Assembly: GCA_015099395.1 (NCBI GenBank)
Contig: AP024096.1
Span: 620,001-684,000 of the forward strand
Length of the DNA: 64,000 bases
DNA from: Ktedonobacteria bacterium brp13
GTDB taxonomy: Bacteria > Chloroflexota > Ktedonobacteria > Ktedonobacterales > Ktedonobacteraceae
Direction of reading: 5' to 3'
Shown here: one piece after another, positions 26,539 to 34,269 of the stretch
How positions within the stretch are numbered: the first letter of the stretch is position 1
How the letters are laid out: each line of letters opens with the position of its first letter
Made by a program: the position numbers and the translations under genes
Notes under the pieces: generated by a model
Told to the model about the DNA's origin: nothing
What the model saw: only the letters and a program-made list of their open reading frames with translations
Database searches by the model: none

Positions 26539-28176
26539 CTAGCTATACAGCAGCTTTTCGCTATAGTAGGAATAGTTACCGGGATACATACGCACCGTGC
26601 TATCATCTTCGATGGCAATGATTTTTGTTGCCAGCTTATCCAGGAAATAGCGGTCATGCGAAATCATCAGCAGGGTACCATCGAACTGCTGTAGCGCCGT
26701 TTCCAATACTTCCACCGATGGAATATCTAGATTGTTGGTAGGCTCGTCCAGCAAGAGAAAGTTGGCATCGGTAAGCATCAAGCGTGCAATCTGTAGCCGG
26801 CTTTTCTCGCCACCACTGAGATTGCCAATCGTGTTATGCATATCTCGATACGAAAAAAGTAAGCGATGCAGCAACGCAATCGCCTGACCCTCACTCATAT
26901 TTTTCAGGCGTGTCACAAACTGGATCGGCGTACTTTCAAATGGCAGCGTCTCCTGTTCTTGCGAGTAGTAGCCAGCAACAATACTGGGACCAATCTTCAC
27001 CTGCCCCTGTTCGATTGGACGCAGGCCCAGCAGTGTTTTGAGCAGCGTCGACTTTCCGCTGCCATTCCCACCTACAATTCCGATGCGCTCGCCATGCATG
27101 ATCGTCAGATCAAATGGCCTGCACAACACGCGCTGCTGAATCGCTATCCCCAATCCCTTCACCTCCAACACCTTTTTACTACTGCGTTCCGGGTCCAACT
27201 GCACCTTCATTTTATTGCGCACCAGCACCGGCTTCTCAGCCAGATCCTCTTTAATACGATCGATACGCTTCTCCATATTATGCATACGGCCCGCAAACTT
27301 ATCATTCAGCTTCGCCCACTCACGTAACTGCACCAGACTGGCCTCAAGACGTTTGATCTCATCCTGCTGCGTAAGATAATACTCATAGCGCTGCTGCAAG
27401 CGTAGCTGGCGCTCCTTCACATACGCCGTATAATTTCCTGGATACGTATCGATCGTGCCATCCTCAAGCTGGAAGATTTTCTTGACCGTATGATCCAGCA
27501 AATGGCGATCGTGCGAAATGATCACGACCGTTCCCGGATAATCCCGGATATAGTCCTCAAGCCATTCTTTGGCCTGCATATCCAGATGGTTATCCGGCTC
27601 ATCCAACAGCAGCAGATCAGGCGTTTGCACCAGGATGCGGGCAAGATTCACCAGTTTTTTCTCGCCACCACTGAGTGTGCCAATCTTTTGCTCATAGCGA
27701 TCGGCGCTAAAGCCCAGACCAGTCAGGATCGCTTTGGCTTTATGTTCGACCATATAGCCACCCAGGACCTCAAAGCGCTCCTGCGCCTTACCATAGGCAT
27801 CCAGCACGCGCTCAAGCGCATCCGCATCACTGGCGATGTCAGGATCGGCCATCTGTTTTTCAAGTTGCCGTTGATAGTTGAGATGGGCCGTAAACTCATC
27901 CGAGACCTCTTGCACCACCTCAAAGATCGTCTTCACATGCTGACGAGGATCGATCTCCTGTGAAAGATGTCCTATCGTCAACCGACGTTTGCGGGAGATA
28001 GTGCCCTCAGTTGGTGTGTCCAGAGCGGCCATCAGGCGCAGGAGTGTCGATTTTCCACAGCCATTTTCGCCCACCAGGCCAATACGCTCGCCAGTAAGAA
28101 CCTCTACATCTAATTGATCGAAGACCGCATTGCCAGCATAATCCTTGCTGACCTTGGAGAATTGTACTAATAACAT
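26539..28176 (-). CDS. ABC-F family ATPase (ribosome protection-like)
   Basis: A 545-residue soluble protein with two ABC domains and no membrane segment. Walker A sites are GENGCGKST (N) and GGNGSGKST (C). Both signatures read LSGGEK, both Walker B motifs LLLDEP, and both switch regions ISHDR. The linker between domains (about residues 245-310) is long and charged, as in antibiotic-resistance ABC-F proteins that displace drugs from the ribosome, and in EttA-like factors. The case for a resistance role comes from the leader ORF, attenuator hairpin and promoter upstream and from the divergent MFS exporter. The ribosome site AGAAGGA is next to the start. Confidence 0.88.
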   Translation of the reverse strand: MLLVQFSKVSKDYAGNAVFDQLDVEVLTGERIGLVGENGCGKSTLLRLMAALDTPTEGTISRKRRLTIGHLSQEIDPRQHVKTIFEVVQEVSDEFTAHLNYQRQLEKQMADPDIASDADALERVLDAYGKAQERFEVLGGYMVEHKAKAILTGLGFSADRYEQKIGTLSGGEKKLVNLARILVQTPDLLLLDEPDNHLDMQAKEWLEDYIRDYPGTVVIISHDRHLLDHTVKKIFQLEDGTIDTYPGNYTAYVKERQLRLQQRYEYYLTQQDEIKRLEASLVQLREWAKLNDKFAGRMHNMEKRIDRIKEDLAEKPVLVRNKMKVQLDPERSSKKVLEVKGLGIAIQQRVLCRPFDLTIMHGERIGIVGGNGSGKSTLLKTLLGLRPIEQGQVKIGPSIVAGYYSQEQETLPFESTPIQFVTRLKNMSEGQAIALLHRLLFSYRDMHNTIGNLSGGEKSRLQIARLMLTDANFLLLDEPTNNLDIPSVEVLETALQQFDGTLLMISHDRYFLDKLATKIIAIEDDSTVRMYPGNYSYYSEKLLYS

Positions 28177-28410
28177 CGTGCATCTTCCTTCTGATCGGGT
28201 GAATACGTCAAAATGCGTTGGAATACGTCAGACAGCATCCGGGTAGGGGGAGAAAACCTGGCCATTGGCTGCAGAGGGAAGAAGGGACGATGAGGGAATC
28301 AGCGTAGCTTCACTGATCAGGTAGAAGGAGAGCACAGGAAAAGAACATAGAAACTTACGACCCACTGAAGAGTGAGCGTACGTTGTTCAGAACACCAGCA
28401 CTGCTTTCCA

Positions 28411-28440
28411 CCGCATAAGCAAATGTCCAGGCTTATACGG
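28411..28440 (-). promoter_or_regulatory. attenuator hairpin at the stop codon of the ABC-F leader ORF
   Basis: On the minus strand CCGTATAAGC and GCTTATGCGG pair over ten bases (one G-U) around a ten-base loop. The TAA stop of the leader ORF lies within the first arm, so a ribosome stalled near the end of the leader would prevent this stem from forming. This is the classic geometry of drug-inducible attenuation. Confidence 0.65.
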
Positions 28441-28534
28441 CGCGCACATGTGTGATGGCGTGATATGGGTAGTGGTAAGCCAGAAACTGAGCAAGTTCAT
28501 CTTGCTCTGCACGGCAAATCGTTTCATTTCTCAT
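28433..28534 (-). CDS. leader peptide of ABC-F gene
   Basis: A 33-codon ORF beginning MRNETICRAEQDELAQFLAY and ending ITHVRAV with TAA. It starts 3-5 bases after the predicted transcription start of a consensus promoter, so it is probably translated from a leaderless end. The ORF ends inside a hairpin, and 256 bases of leader follow before the ABC-F start. The central stretch is rich in Tyr and His (AYHYPYHA). I infer a regulatory role in sensing a ribosome-targeting drug; the peptide matches no leader I know. Confidence 0.6.
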   Translation of the reverse strand: MRNETICRAEQDELAQFLAYHYPYHAITHVRAV

Positions 28535-28543
28535 AACATAAAA

Positions 28544-28572
28544 ATATTACCTGATCCTCAGGGGAAAGTCAA
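28544..28572 (-). promoter_or_regulatory. promoter of ABC-F transcript
   Basis: On the minus strand TTGACT (28572-28567), exactly 17 bases, then TAATAT (28549-28544). This is a near-perfect housekeeping promoter. Next to it, between the divergent promoters, lies the short inverted repeat GCGCT-GAAA-AGCGC (28579-28592), a possible shared operator. Confidence 0.75.
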
Positions 28573-28602
28573 GCGTTTGCGCTGAAAAGCGCTGCTAACG
28601 TC

Positions 28603-28631
28603 TTGCTTTATCTCCTTCACCCATGTACACT
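28603..28631 (+). promoter_or_regulatory. candidate promoter of MFS_3 transcript
   Basis: TTGCTT (28603-28608), 17 bases, TACACT (28626-28631). A TATAAC at 28632-28637 is an alternative -10 without a good -35. It is weaker than the divergent ABC-F promoter, but it lies just upstream of the leader ORF. Confidence 0.4.
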
Positions 28632-28658
28632 TATAACATCACACTTTTTGGAGGTTCA

Positions 28659-28703
28659 ATGAGGTATTTCAACCACATCAGGTACGTGGTATTCCCGCGT
28701 TAA
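28659..28703 (+). CDS. leader peptide of MFS_3 exporter gene
   Basis: A 14-codon ORF encoding MRYFNHIRYVVFPR, preceded by a strong GGAGG site (28650-28654) four bases from the ATG. It ends 256 bases before the exporter start, in a long leader that contains pairable segments (TGACACTG near 28724 with CAGTGTCA near 28831). A well-placed ribosome site before so short an ORF is unlikely by chance. The arrangement parallels mef/erm-type leaders, but I infer the function. Confidence 0.5.
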   Translation: MRYFNHIRYVVFPR

Positions 28704-28959
28704 GTATGCCTGAAGTTGGTGACACTGACTCGTTCGTTTCTTGCACGGCCAGCTTGCCGTAGCCACTGCTTTTTACACTCCTTCTTCAAGGGTATACTTT
28801 AACGTATGGCAGCGTGACTTTGTGCTCACAGTGTCAGACTGCTATGTTTCTGCCCTGAAGCATCCTCACCCCGGGAATACACACCTTTCCTACTTTCAAC
28901 GCATTACATGAACCTGACTTTTTGCGCTCTGTTTACAGCAGGAAGGAATCTACCCTTTT

Positions 28960-30177
28960 ATGCACTTTTTGCGATCACTTAAGAACACCTCGTTTGCATT
29001 ACTATGGAGCGGCCAGACTATCTCGCGGCTAGGCGATAGCTTCTACAGCGTTGCGCTGGCGTTATGGGTCTTGCAGAAGACCGGTTCTGCCACCGCCATG
29101 GGTCTGGTCCTGGCATGCGGTGCTATCCCTACGATCATCCTGTTACTGGTTGGTGGCGTTGCGGTGGATCGCTTTTCACGCATTCAGATGATGCTCGGCT
29201 CTGACGCTATACGGGCGGTGATCGTTATTGCAATGGCGATCCTGGCAGGCACACAACACCTGGAGGTCTGGCATGTCTATATCATGAGCGCCTTCTTTGG
29301 TGCTGTAGATGCCTTCTTCTATCCGGCCGCCTATGCGATTATTCCTGAGATCGTTGCAACCGCAGACCGCACCAGCGCGACCTCACTCAAAACTCTGGGG
29401 ACGCAGTTCGCATTTATCATCGGCCCTGGTCTCGCCGGTCTGATCATTGCATTGGGTGGTACCTCACTGGCCTTCGCCATCGATGGAGCCTCCTTCGTCA
29501 TCTCTGCTCTCTGCCTGCTCGCTATGCCACACAAGCAGGGCTTCACAAAACCAATGGACAAGGATAGCAGCGTCATCAAAGATCTGCGTGAAGGCTTGCA
29601 GACCGTCCTGGAGTCACCCTGGCTATGGGTCACGATCGCGATAGCAGGTGTGAGTAATATAACGGTGTCAGGTCCATATGAAGCGGTCTTACCATTGCTC
29701 GTCAAACAGCGCTTCGGGGTAGCAGCATCGGCCCAGGTCTATGGCCTCCTGCTATCAGTGGCAGCCGTAGGGTATATCGTAGTGGCACTCTGGATCGGTC
29801 AGCAGAAACGACTACGCAGGCGTGGCTATCTCACATACGGTGCCTGGCTTGTCGCAGCGCTCGCGCTCATGTTCCTGGGCCTGCCACTACCGGTTGTCGG
29901 CATGTGTATTGCCATCTTCACCTTTAACGCAGGCATCGGTATCCTCAATCTCGCCTGGGCGAATACCCTGCAAGAATTCATCCCGCCGGACCGCCTGGGA
30001 CGGGTCTCCAGCATCGATGCGCTCGGATCGTATGCACTCACACCCATCGGTCTGGCAATGGCCGGCATTGCCGCCGATCACATCAATGCCCCCAGCGTCT
30101 TTATAGCCGGAGGCATTCTCAGTACACTGATCATTGCCCTCGGCTTACTGCACCCACGAGTTCGTGCTGTCGACTAA
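28960..30177 (+). CDS. MFS_3 family exporter (macrolide-efflux-like)
   Basis: A 405-residue, 12-helix transporter of the MFS_3 branch that includes macrolide (Mef) and enterobactin exporters. The opening SFALLWSGQTISRLGDSFYSVALALW and GGVAVDRFSRIQMM between helices 2 and 3 are typical. A GGAAGGA site lies upstream of the ATG. The gene is divergent from the ABC-F gene across 783 bases that carry two leader ORFs; mef and msr genes form a comparable exporter/ABC-F pair in other bacteria. The substrate is inferred to be a ribosome-targeting drug but is not shown by sequence. Confidence 0.85.
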   Translation: MHFLRSLKNTSFALLWSGQTISRLGDSFYSVALALWVLQKTGSATAMGLVLACGAIPTIILLLVGGVAVDRFSRIQMMLGSDAIRAVIVIAMAILAGTQHLEVWHVYIMSAFFGAVDAFFYPAAYAIIPEIVATADRTSATSLKTLGTQFAFIIGPGLAGLIIALGGTSLAFAIDGASFVISALCLLAMPHKQGFTKPMDKDSSVIKDLREGLQTVLESPWLWVTIAIAGVSNITVSGPYEAVLPLLVKQRFGVAASAQVYGLLLSVAAVGYIVVALWIGQQKRLRRRGYLTYGAWLVAALALMFLGLPLPVVGMCIAIFTFNAGIGILNLAWANTLQEFIPPDRLGRVSSIDALGSYALTPIGLAMAGIAADHINAPSVFIAGGILSTLIIALGLLHPRVRAVD

Positions 30178-30215
30178 CATTCGCGCACAACAAGACATTA
30201 CCGTTATTACATACA

Positions 30216-30257
30216 ATAAAATTGCCCTCACATCTTTTTGAAAGACACAAGGGCAAT
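30216..30257 (-). terminator. terminator of DDN-family gene
   Basis: Arms ATTGCCCT (30221-30228) and AGGGCAAT (30250-30257) with TTTTATT following on the minus strand. It lies between the convergent MFS_3 and DDN-family genes. Confidence 0.65.
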
Positions 30258-30270
30258 GCAGCTGTTCTGC

Positions 30271-30693
30271 TTATGCGTTTGTCTGCCGTTCCAGGACGAC
30301 AACCGGAATAACTCGCGTTGTTTTTCGCTGGTACTCGGCGAAGCCAGGGGCCTTGGCAGCCTGCTGAGAGTACAACCGGTCGCGCTCCTCGCCACTCACA
30401 ACAGTAGCGGTGGCGTTAAACTTTTCAGTGCCGACTTCAAGCGTGACGGTCGGATGGGCAACGAGATTGTAATACCAGTCAGGCGAGGTGGGGGCACCTG
30501 CTTTAGAGGCGAAGATAACCAGGCGCTCACCATCAGCCATGTAGACCAATGGTGTTGTGCGGGACAGACCACTTTTCGCTCCAGTGGTTGTCAGCAATAA
30601 TAGGGTTGCGCCCTCGAATGGTCCGCCGACCTTTCCACCATTGGCGTGAAATTCTTCGATAATCTGACGATTCCAGTCGTTTGGCTCTGCCAT
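30271..30693 (-). CDS. F420-type nitroreductase (DDN family, DUF385)
   Basis: A 140-residue split-barrel protein of the deazaflavin-dependent nitroreductase family, which uses reduced F420 to reduce quinones or nitro compounds. Landmarks are FHANGGKVGGPFEGATLLLL, TTGAKSGLSRTTPLVYM, APTSPDWYYNLVAHP, and the C-terminal TTRVIPVVVLER. The ATG at 30693 has GAGGAG six bases upstream, so the longer frame (to 30756) is not used. F420-dependent proteins fit a Chloroflexota or actinobacterial host. Confidence 0.85.
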   Translation of the reverse strand: MAEPNDWNRQIIEEFHANGGKVGGPFEGATLLLLTTTGAKSGLSRTTPLVYMADGERLVIFASKAGAPTSPDWYYNLVAHPTVTLEVGTEKFNATATVVSGEERDRLYSQQAAKAPGFAEYQRKTTRVIPVVVLERQTNA

Positions 30694-30815
30694 TGTAAAC
30701 TCCTCTATACATTTCAAATGAATATGCTCTTTTATAGCAATCGTGTAATCATACACTTATAAAATACACATGTATTTCTAGTAGACTATCTGCTATTGAG
30801 AACAAGCGGCACATG

Positions 30816-31178
30816 TTATTCATTCCCATGCATAGGTTTTACTCCACGTCTGACTGCAGGTTTGTCGTTCAGCAGTAAGTAACCATAGCCCAGCACACAG
30901 TAAATATAGATACCAGTTCCACGCAGCTTATCACGAATACGATCAATATGTTTATCGATCATCATACGGACCTGAAAATCTGCATCGTAGTTATAAACGA
31001 TGTTCGCCAGCTCGTTATATGTGACCGGCCAACCATAATGCAGGGGATAAAATAATTTGTATTGTGTCTTTGTCAGGCTCACTTTCACGTCATTAACTCG
31101 CAGTGAATGCTGGCTCTCATCCCATTCAATGCCTTCAAGCTTAACATGGTCGTTAAAATGATCGATCGTAGCTACCAT
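30816..31178 (-). CDS. stand-alone OmpR/PhoB-type winged-helix protein, paralogue 3
   Basis: A 120-residue protein made only of an OmpR-type DNA-binding domain, with no receiver. It has the N-terminal beta hairpin (VSLTKTQYKLFYPLHY), the recognition helix region (MMIDKHIDRIRDKL) and the C-terminal hairpin GIYIYCVLGYGYLL. The last string is shared almost exactly with the proteins at 54632-54973 and 58759-59100, so the three are paralogues. The ATG at 31178 is ten bases from AAGGGG; the ATG at 31190 abuts it. It is divergent from the Hsp70 gene and may control it. Confidence 0.8.
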   Translation of the reverse strand: MVATIDHFNDHVKLEGIEWDESQHSLRVNDVKVSLTKTQYKLFYPLHYGWPVTYNELANIVYNYDADFQVRMMIDKHIDRIRDKLRGTGIYIYCVLGYGYLLLNDKPAVRRGVKPMHGNE

Positions 31179-31190
31179 GATGATGATCAT

Positions 31191-31585
31191 ACCCCTTCAA
31201 GTTATACAATCACACGCAGGTTCGCAGTGAACCTTCTCTCAAGACAAGAAGCAAAAACGTAATCATCACTATCTTAAGAAAAGGTCTTTTACGTAGAAAA
31301 GGTCTTTTACGTAGAAAAAGTTTCTATTCATAAACATCCACCACTATTTGTTACTATTTTAACATGAATAATATGGTCGCTGGAAAAGGTCCAGTTGCCA
31401 AAAAACCTTACAATGATCAACAATAATCACTAATGAAACATTATGAGCAATTCTGCAACATCGCCAGTAACGCTTCATAGCGAAAGATGGCGCAAAACTG
31501 TCCCTTTATCCCCCTTGGACTATCTACCGCAATATTGAATACTATGATCCATAGCTCACCTCTATACTTAATGAAAAAGGCAGCG
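31191..31585. promoter_or_regulatory. control region between winged-helix and Hsp70 genes
   Basis: The region holds the inverted repeat GGTTC-GCAGT-GAACC (31219-31233), and two exact tandem copies of GAAAAGGTCTTTTACGTA (31278-31295, 31296-31313) followed by GAAAAAG. The element CTGTCCCTTTATCCC (31498-31512) lies 74 bases before the Hsp70 start. That element recurs before five other genes of the right-hand locus. Confidence 0.6.
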
Positions 31586-33343
31586 ATGAACACGCAGCAA
31601 CATATTATTTTTGGCATGGATCTTGGCACTACTTATTCTTGTACTGCTTATGTGGATGACACTGGGAAAGCCGTTGTACTCCCAAACCAGGAACATCAAC
31701 TAACAACACCTTCAATTGTGCTCTTTGAAGATGACACCCGTATCGTGGGCGAAGAAGCAAAGAACAACGCCCTGCTCAATCCTGAAGACGTTGTCGAGAT
31801 GGTCAAACGTCATATGGGTGAGGCTGACTGGCACTTTCGATACAAGGATAGGGACTACTCACCAGAAGAGATCTCCTCTTATATTCTGCGCAAGCTTGCC
31901 GCAGATACGCAACAGGTGCTCGGCATCCCTGTTAAAGAGGTTATTATCACCTGCCCCGCCTATTTTGGGATCGCACAGCGTGAGGCTACGGCCCGCGCTG
32001 GCGAGATTGCAGGTCTACATGTCCATGAAGTGCTTAGCGAGCCGACCGCCGCCGCTATCGCCTACGGCTTACAACAGGTAAAAGATCAGACGATCCTTGT
32101 CTTCGACCTCGGTGGCGGCACATTTGATGTCACCATTATTGATCTAAGAAAGAATGCAACCGTCGTTATTGCAACCGGTGGTGACCATCATCTTGGTGGC
32201 CGTGATTGGGATGAAGCTGTCATTAAGTATCTGGCTCACCAGTGGCAGGTCAGCACCGAGAGCACAGAAGATCCCCTCAATGATCCTGAAACCCTGCAGG
32301 ACCTCTGGCTCAAAGCCGAAAAAGCAAAGATCTCACTGACAGTGAAACCGGCTACCCGCGTTGTGGTCTCGCATGGCGGTCGCAATGTTAAAGTAGAACT
32401 GACACGCGACAAGTTCAATGAGCTCACCGCCAGCCTCCTTCATCGTACAATCCTCTTCACCCGTATGACCTTAGATGCAGCCTTCGCACGCGGACACAGG
32501 CAGATAGATCAGATCGTACTCGTTGGTGGGTCCACAAAGATGCCGCAGGTCGCACAACGGCTTGAACTCGAATTTCACCTGCCCTATCGTCTCTTCGAGC
32601 CCGATGAGGCTGTTGCTAAAGGTGCCGCACTCTATGGACAACGCCTCCTGTTCCAGAAAAAAGTACACGCACAGACATTCGAGATCGCCAAAAAAACCGC
32701 TGAAGTCGCCAGCATAGCACAAAAAACCGCCAACATCGCTACTACCCCAAACACAGCACCTGTCATAGAGCGGCTACAACCACCTGCTCCTATACGTAAA
32801 CGTCAACAACAACGCGCAAGAGCACAGGCACAGGCACAGGCACAGGCACCTGTGGTGGCCGAGGCAATACCTACTCTGCCAGAGACCCCTTTCATCACGA
32901 ACGTGGCAAGCCATAGCTTTGGGATTATTGCGACTATCGACTACGGGACACCACGCGAACGAAAAGTCATCTCGAATCTTGTCAGGGTGAACGATCCGCT
33001 CCCGATTACGCAAAAGCGTATCTACGGGACTATCGAAGCTGGACAGGATGTGGTTGAGCTAGAAATTATCGAGAATACAGAGGAGACATGGATCGTTGAG
33101 CCGGAGCACTTTGCAGAGAAAGCCAGAGTCGGCAAAGTAGTGCTTACGCTCCCGGCCGGCTTACCGGAGAATGCACCTATCGAGGTCATCTTTGAACTCA
33201 ATGCACAGGGTCGTCTTCACATCACCGGCCGCGAACCGCATGCCAATACAATCATCGATGTAGCCATCGAGACACAAGGTATCTTATCAGCACAAGAAGT
33301 AAAACAGGCACAACAACGTGCCGAGCATATAACAATCCTGTAA
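31586..33343 (+). CDS. Hsp70 (DnaK-like) chaperone
   Basis: A 585-residue Hsp70. The ATPase domain has GMDLGTTYSCTAYVD (phosphate 1), VFDLGGGTFDVTIIDL (phosphate 2) and LVGGSTKMPQV (adenosine). The segment after it (about residues 350-435) is a coiled, Ala/Gln/Arg-rich linker including RARAQAQAQAQAP in place of the usual DLLLLDVTPL. A beta-type substrate domain follows and the helical lid is short. It is not the housekeeping DnaK. The start at 31586 is chosen for AAGG just upstream and because homology begins there. The next gene starts eight bases after its stop. Confidence 0.88.
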   Translation: MNTQQHIIFGMDLGTTYSCTAYVDDTGKAVVLPNQEHQLTTPSIVLFEDDTRIVGEEAKNNALLNPEDVVEMVKRHMGEADWHFRYKDRDYSPEEISSYILRKLAADTQQVLGIPVKEVIITCPAYFGIAQREATARAGEIAGLHVHEVLSEPTAAAIAYGLQQVKDQTILVFDLGGGTFDVTIIDLRKNATVVIATGGDHHLGGRDWDEAVIKYLAHQWQVSTESTEDPLNDPETLQDLWLKAEKAKISLTVKPATRVVVSHGGRNVKVELTRDKFNELTASLLHRTILFTRMTLDAAFARGHRQIDQIVLVGGSTKMPQVAQRLELEFHLPYRLFEPDEAVAKGAALYGQRLLFQKKVHAQTFEIAKKTAEVASIAQKTANIATTPNTAPVIERLQPPAPIRKRQQQRARAQAQAQAQAPVVAEAIPTLPETPFITNVASHSFGIIATIDYGTPRERKVISNLVRVNDPLPITQKRIYGTIEAGQDVVELEIIENTEETWIVEPEHFAEKARVGKVVLTLPAGLPENAPIEVIFELNAQGRLHITGREPHANTIIDVAIETQGILSAQEVKQAQQRAEHITIL

Positions 33344-33350
33344 GATTCAT

Positions 33351-34241
33351 ATGACAGTATCACCACGCCCAAATTTTTTTTTGCTGCTTTCGCTCAATCC
33401 TAGCGTACAATGGGACACTGAGCACTACCAGCAGGCGTTACAGCAAAAAATCGCACAATGGAATCGTGAAAGCCAGGGTATCACAAAAAAAGCGTTATCA
33501 GCTCAGATCAATCGTACGCTGCTACCACAGGTACAGGAGGTAATGGAAAACCCTGTACTACGTGAAAACGAGGCTGCGGCGGCGCGGCATCTGCTCGCCC
33601 GCTTCTATCGCATGCAACACGACCAATTTGAGCGACAACTCACCTTGCTTAATCTAAAGGATACGGCAGAACCTGAAGAGATAGCGACTTTCATCTGTGA
33701 TTTTAAGCATATTCTACAGCCGGATGAGATACGCAAACGTATCACCGTAAAGATAGCTTCGACAACAGATGCAAGCACAGGCCAGCCGCAGGAACTGGAT
33801 GCCTCGCTCCTCAAAAATATCACTGATCGCCTGGAGATCCTGCATATGAAGACGCTCTACGAGTTGCTTCAGGCTTCAAATAAGGAAGAAACTGCGAATC
33901 TCTTGCACATCAGTGAAGAGCTCTATACCAGTCTTGTACGCTTGCAACCGAGCATAGAATCTACCGTCAAGATGGAACTGGCAGGCTTTGCTACTACGAT
34001 CTTTCAGTCGGAAACTATGCGCGCTTGCTATGATACAACCATTCAGATGCAATCACTCCAACGCTTCTTCAAAGATCTGGATGATAGTATGCGGAGAGCA
34101 ACCAATAAAGAGCTTTCTCCCCGGCAGATCCTGTTCTATCTTGAGGAGGCTTTTCAGGCAGGCTGGGATGAAGACGAAGCGCTACAACAGTTGAAAATGC
34201 ATGCTCGTCTTCATCACTGGTTCCTTATCCTACCGTATTAA
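33351..34241 (+). CDS. J-domain-like helical partner of Hsp70
   Basis: A 296-residue helical protein translated directly after the Hsp70. Its N terminus (FFLLLSLNPSVQWDTEHYQQ, then ALQQKIAQWNRESQGI) has the layout of divergent J-like domains often encoded beside non-canonical Hsp70s: a short FxxLLxL start, a helix, and a basic KxxxW helix. The HPD tripeptide of true DnaJ is absent. The rest is alpha-helical without known motifs. I infer a co-chaperone or adaptor; the family assignment is tentative. Confidence 0.55.
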   Translation: MTVSPRPNFFLLLSLNPSVQWDTEHYQQALQQKIAQWNRESQGITKKALSAQINRTLLPQVQEVMENPVLRENEAAAARHLLARFYRMQHDQFERQLTLLNLKDTAEPEEIATFICDFKHILQPDEIRKRITVKIASTTDASTGQPQELDASLLKNITDRLEILHMKTLYELLQASNKEETANLLHISEELYTSLVRLQPSIESTVKMELAGFATTIFQSETMRACYDTTIQMQSLQRFFKDLDDSMRRATNKELSPRQILFYLEEAFQAGWDEDEALQQLKMHARLHHWFLILPY

Positions 34242-34269
34242 CAGTACTATTCAACATGAACAGTATTAC

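Noticed and set aside
31586..33343. Housekeeping dnaK
   Set aside because: Altered linker, no grpE or dnaJ with HPD nearby, and location in a T4SS-linked locus.
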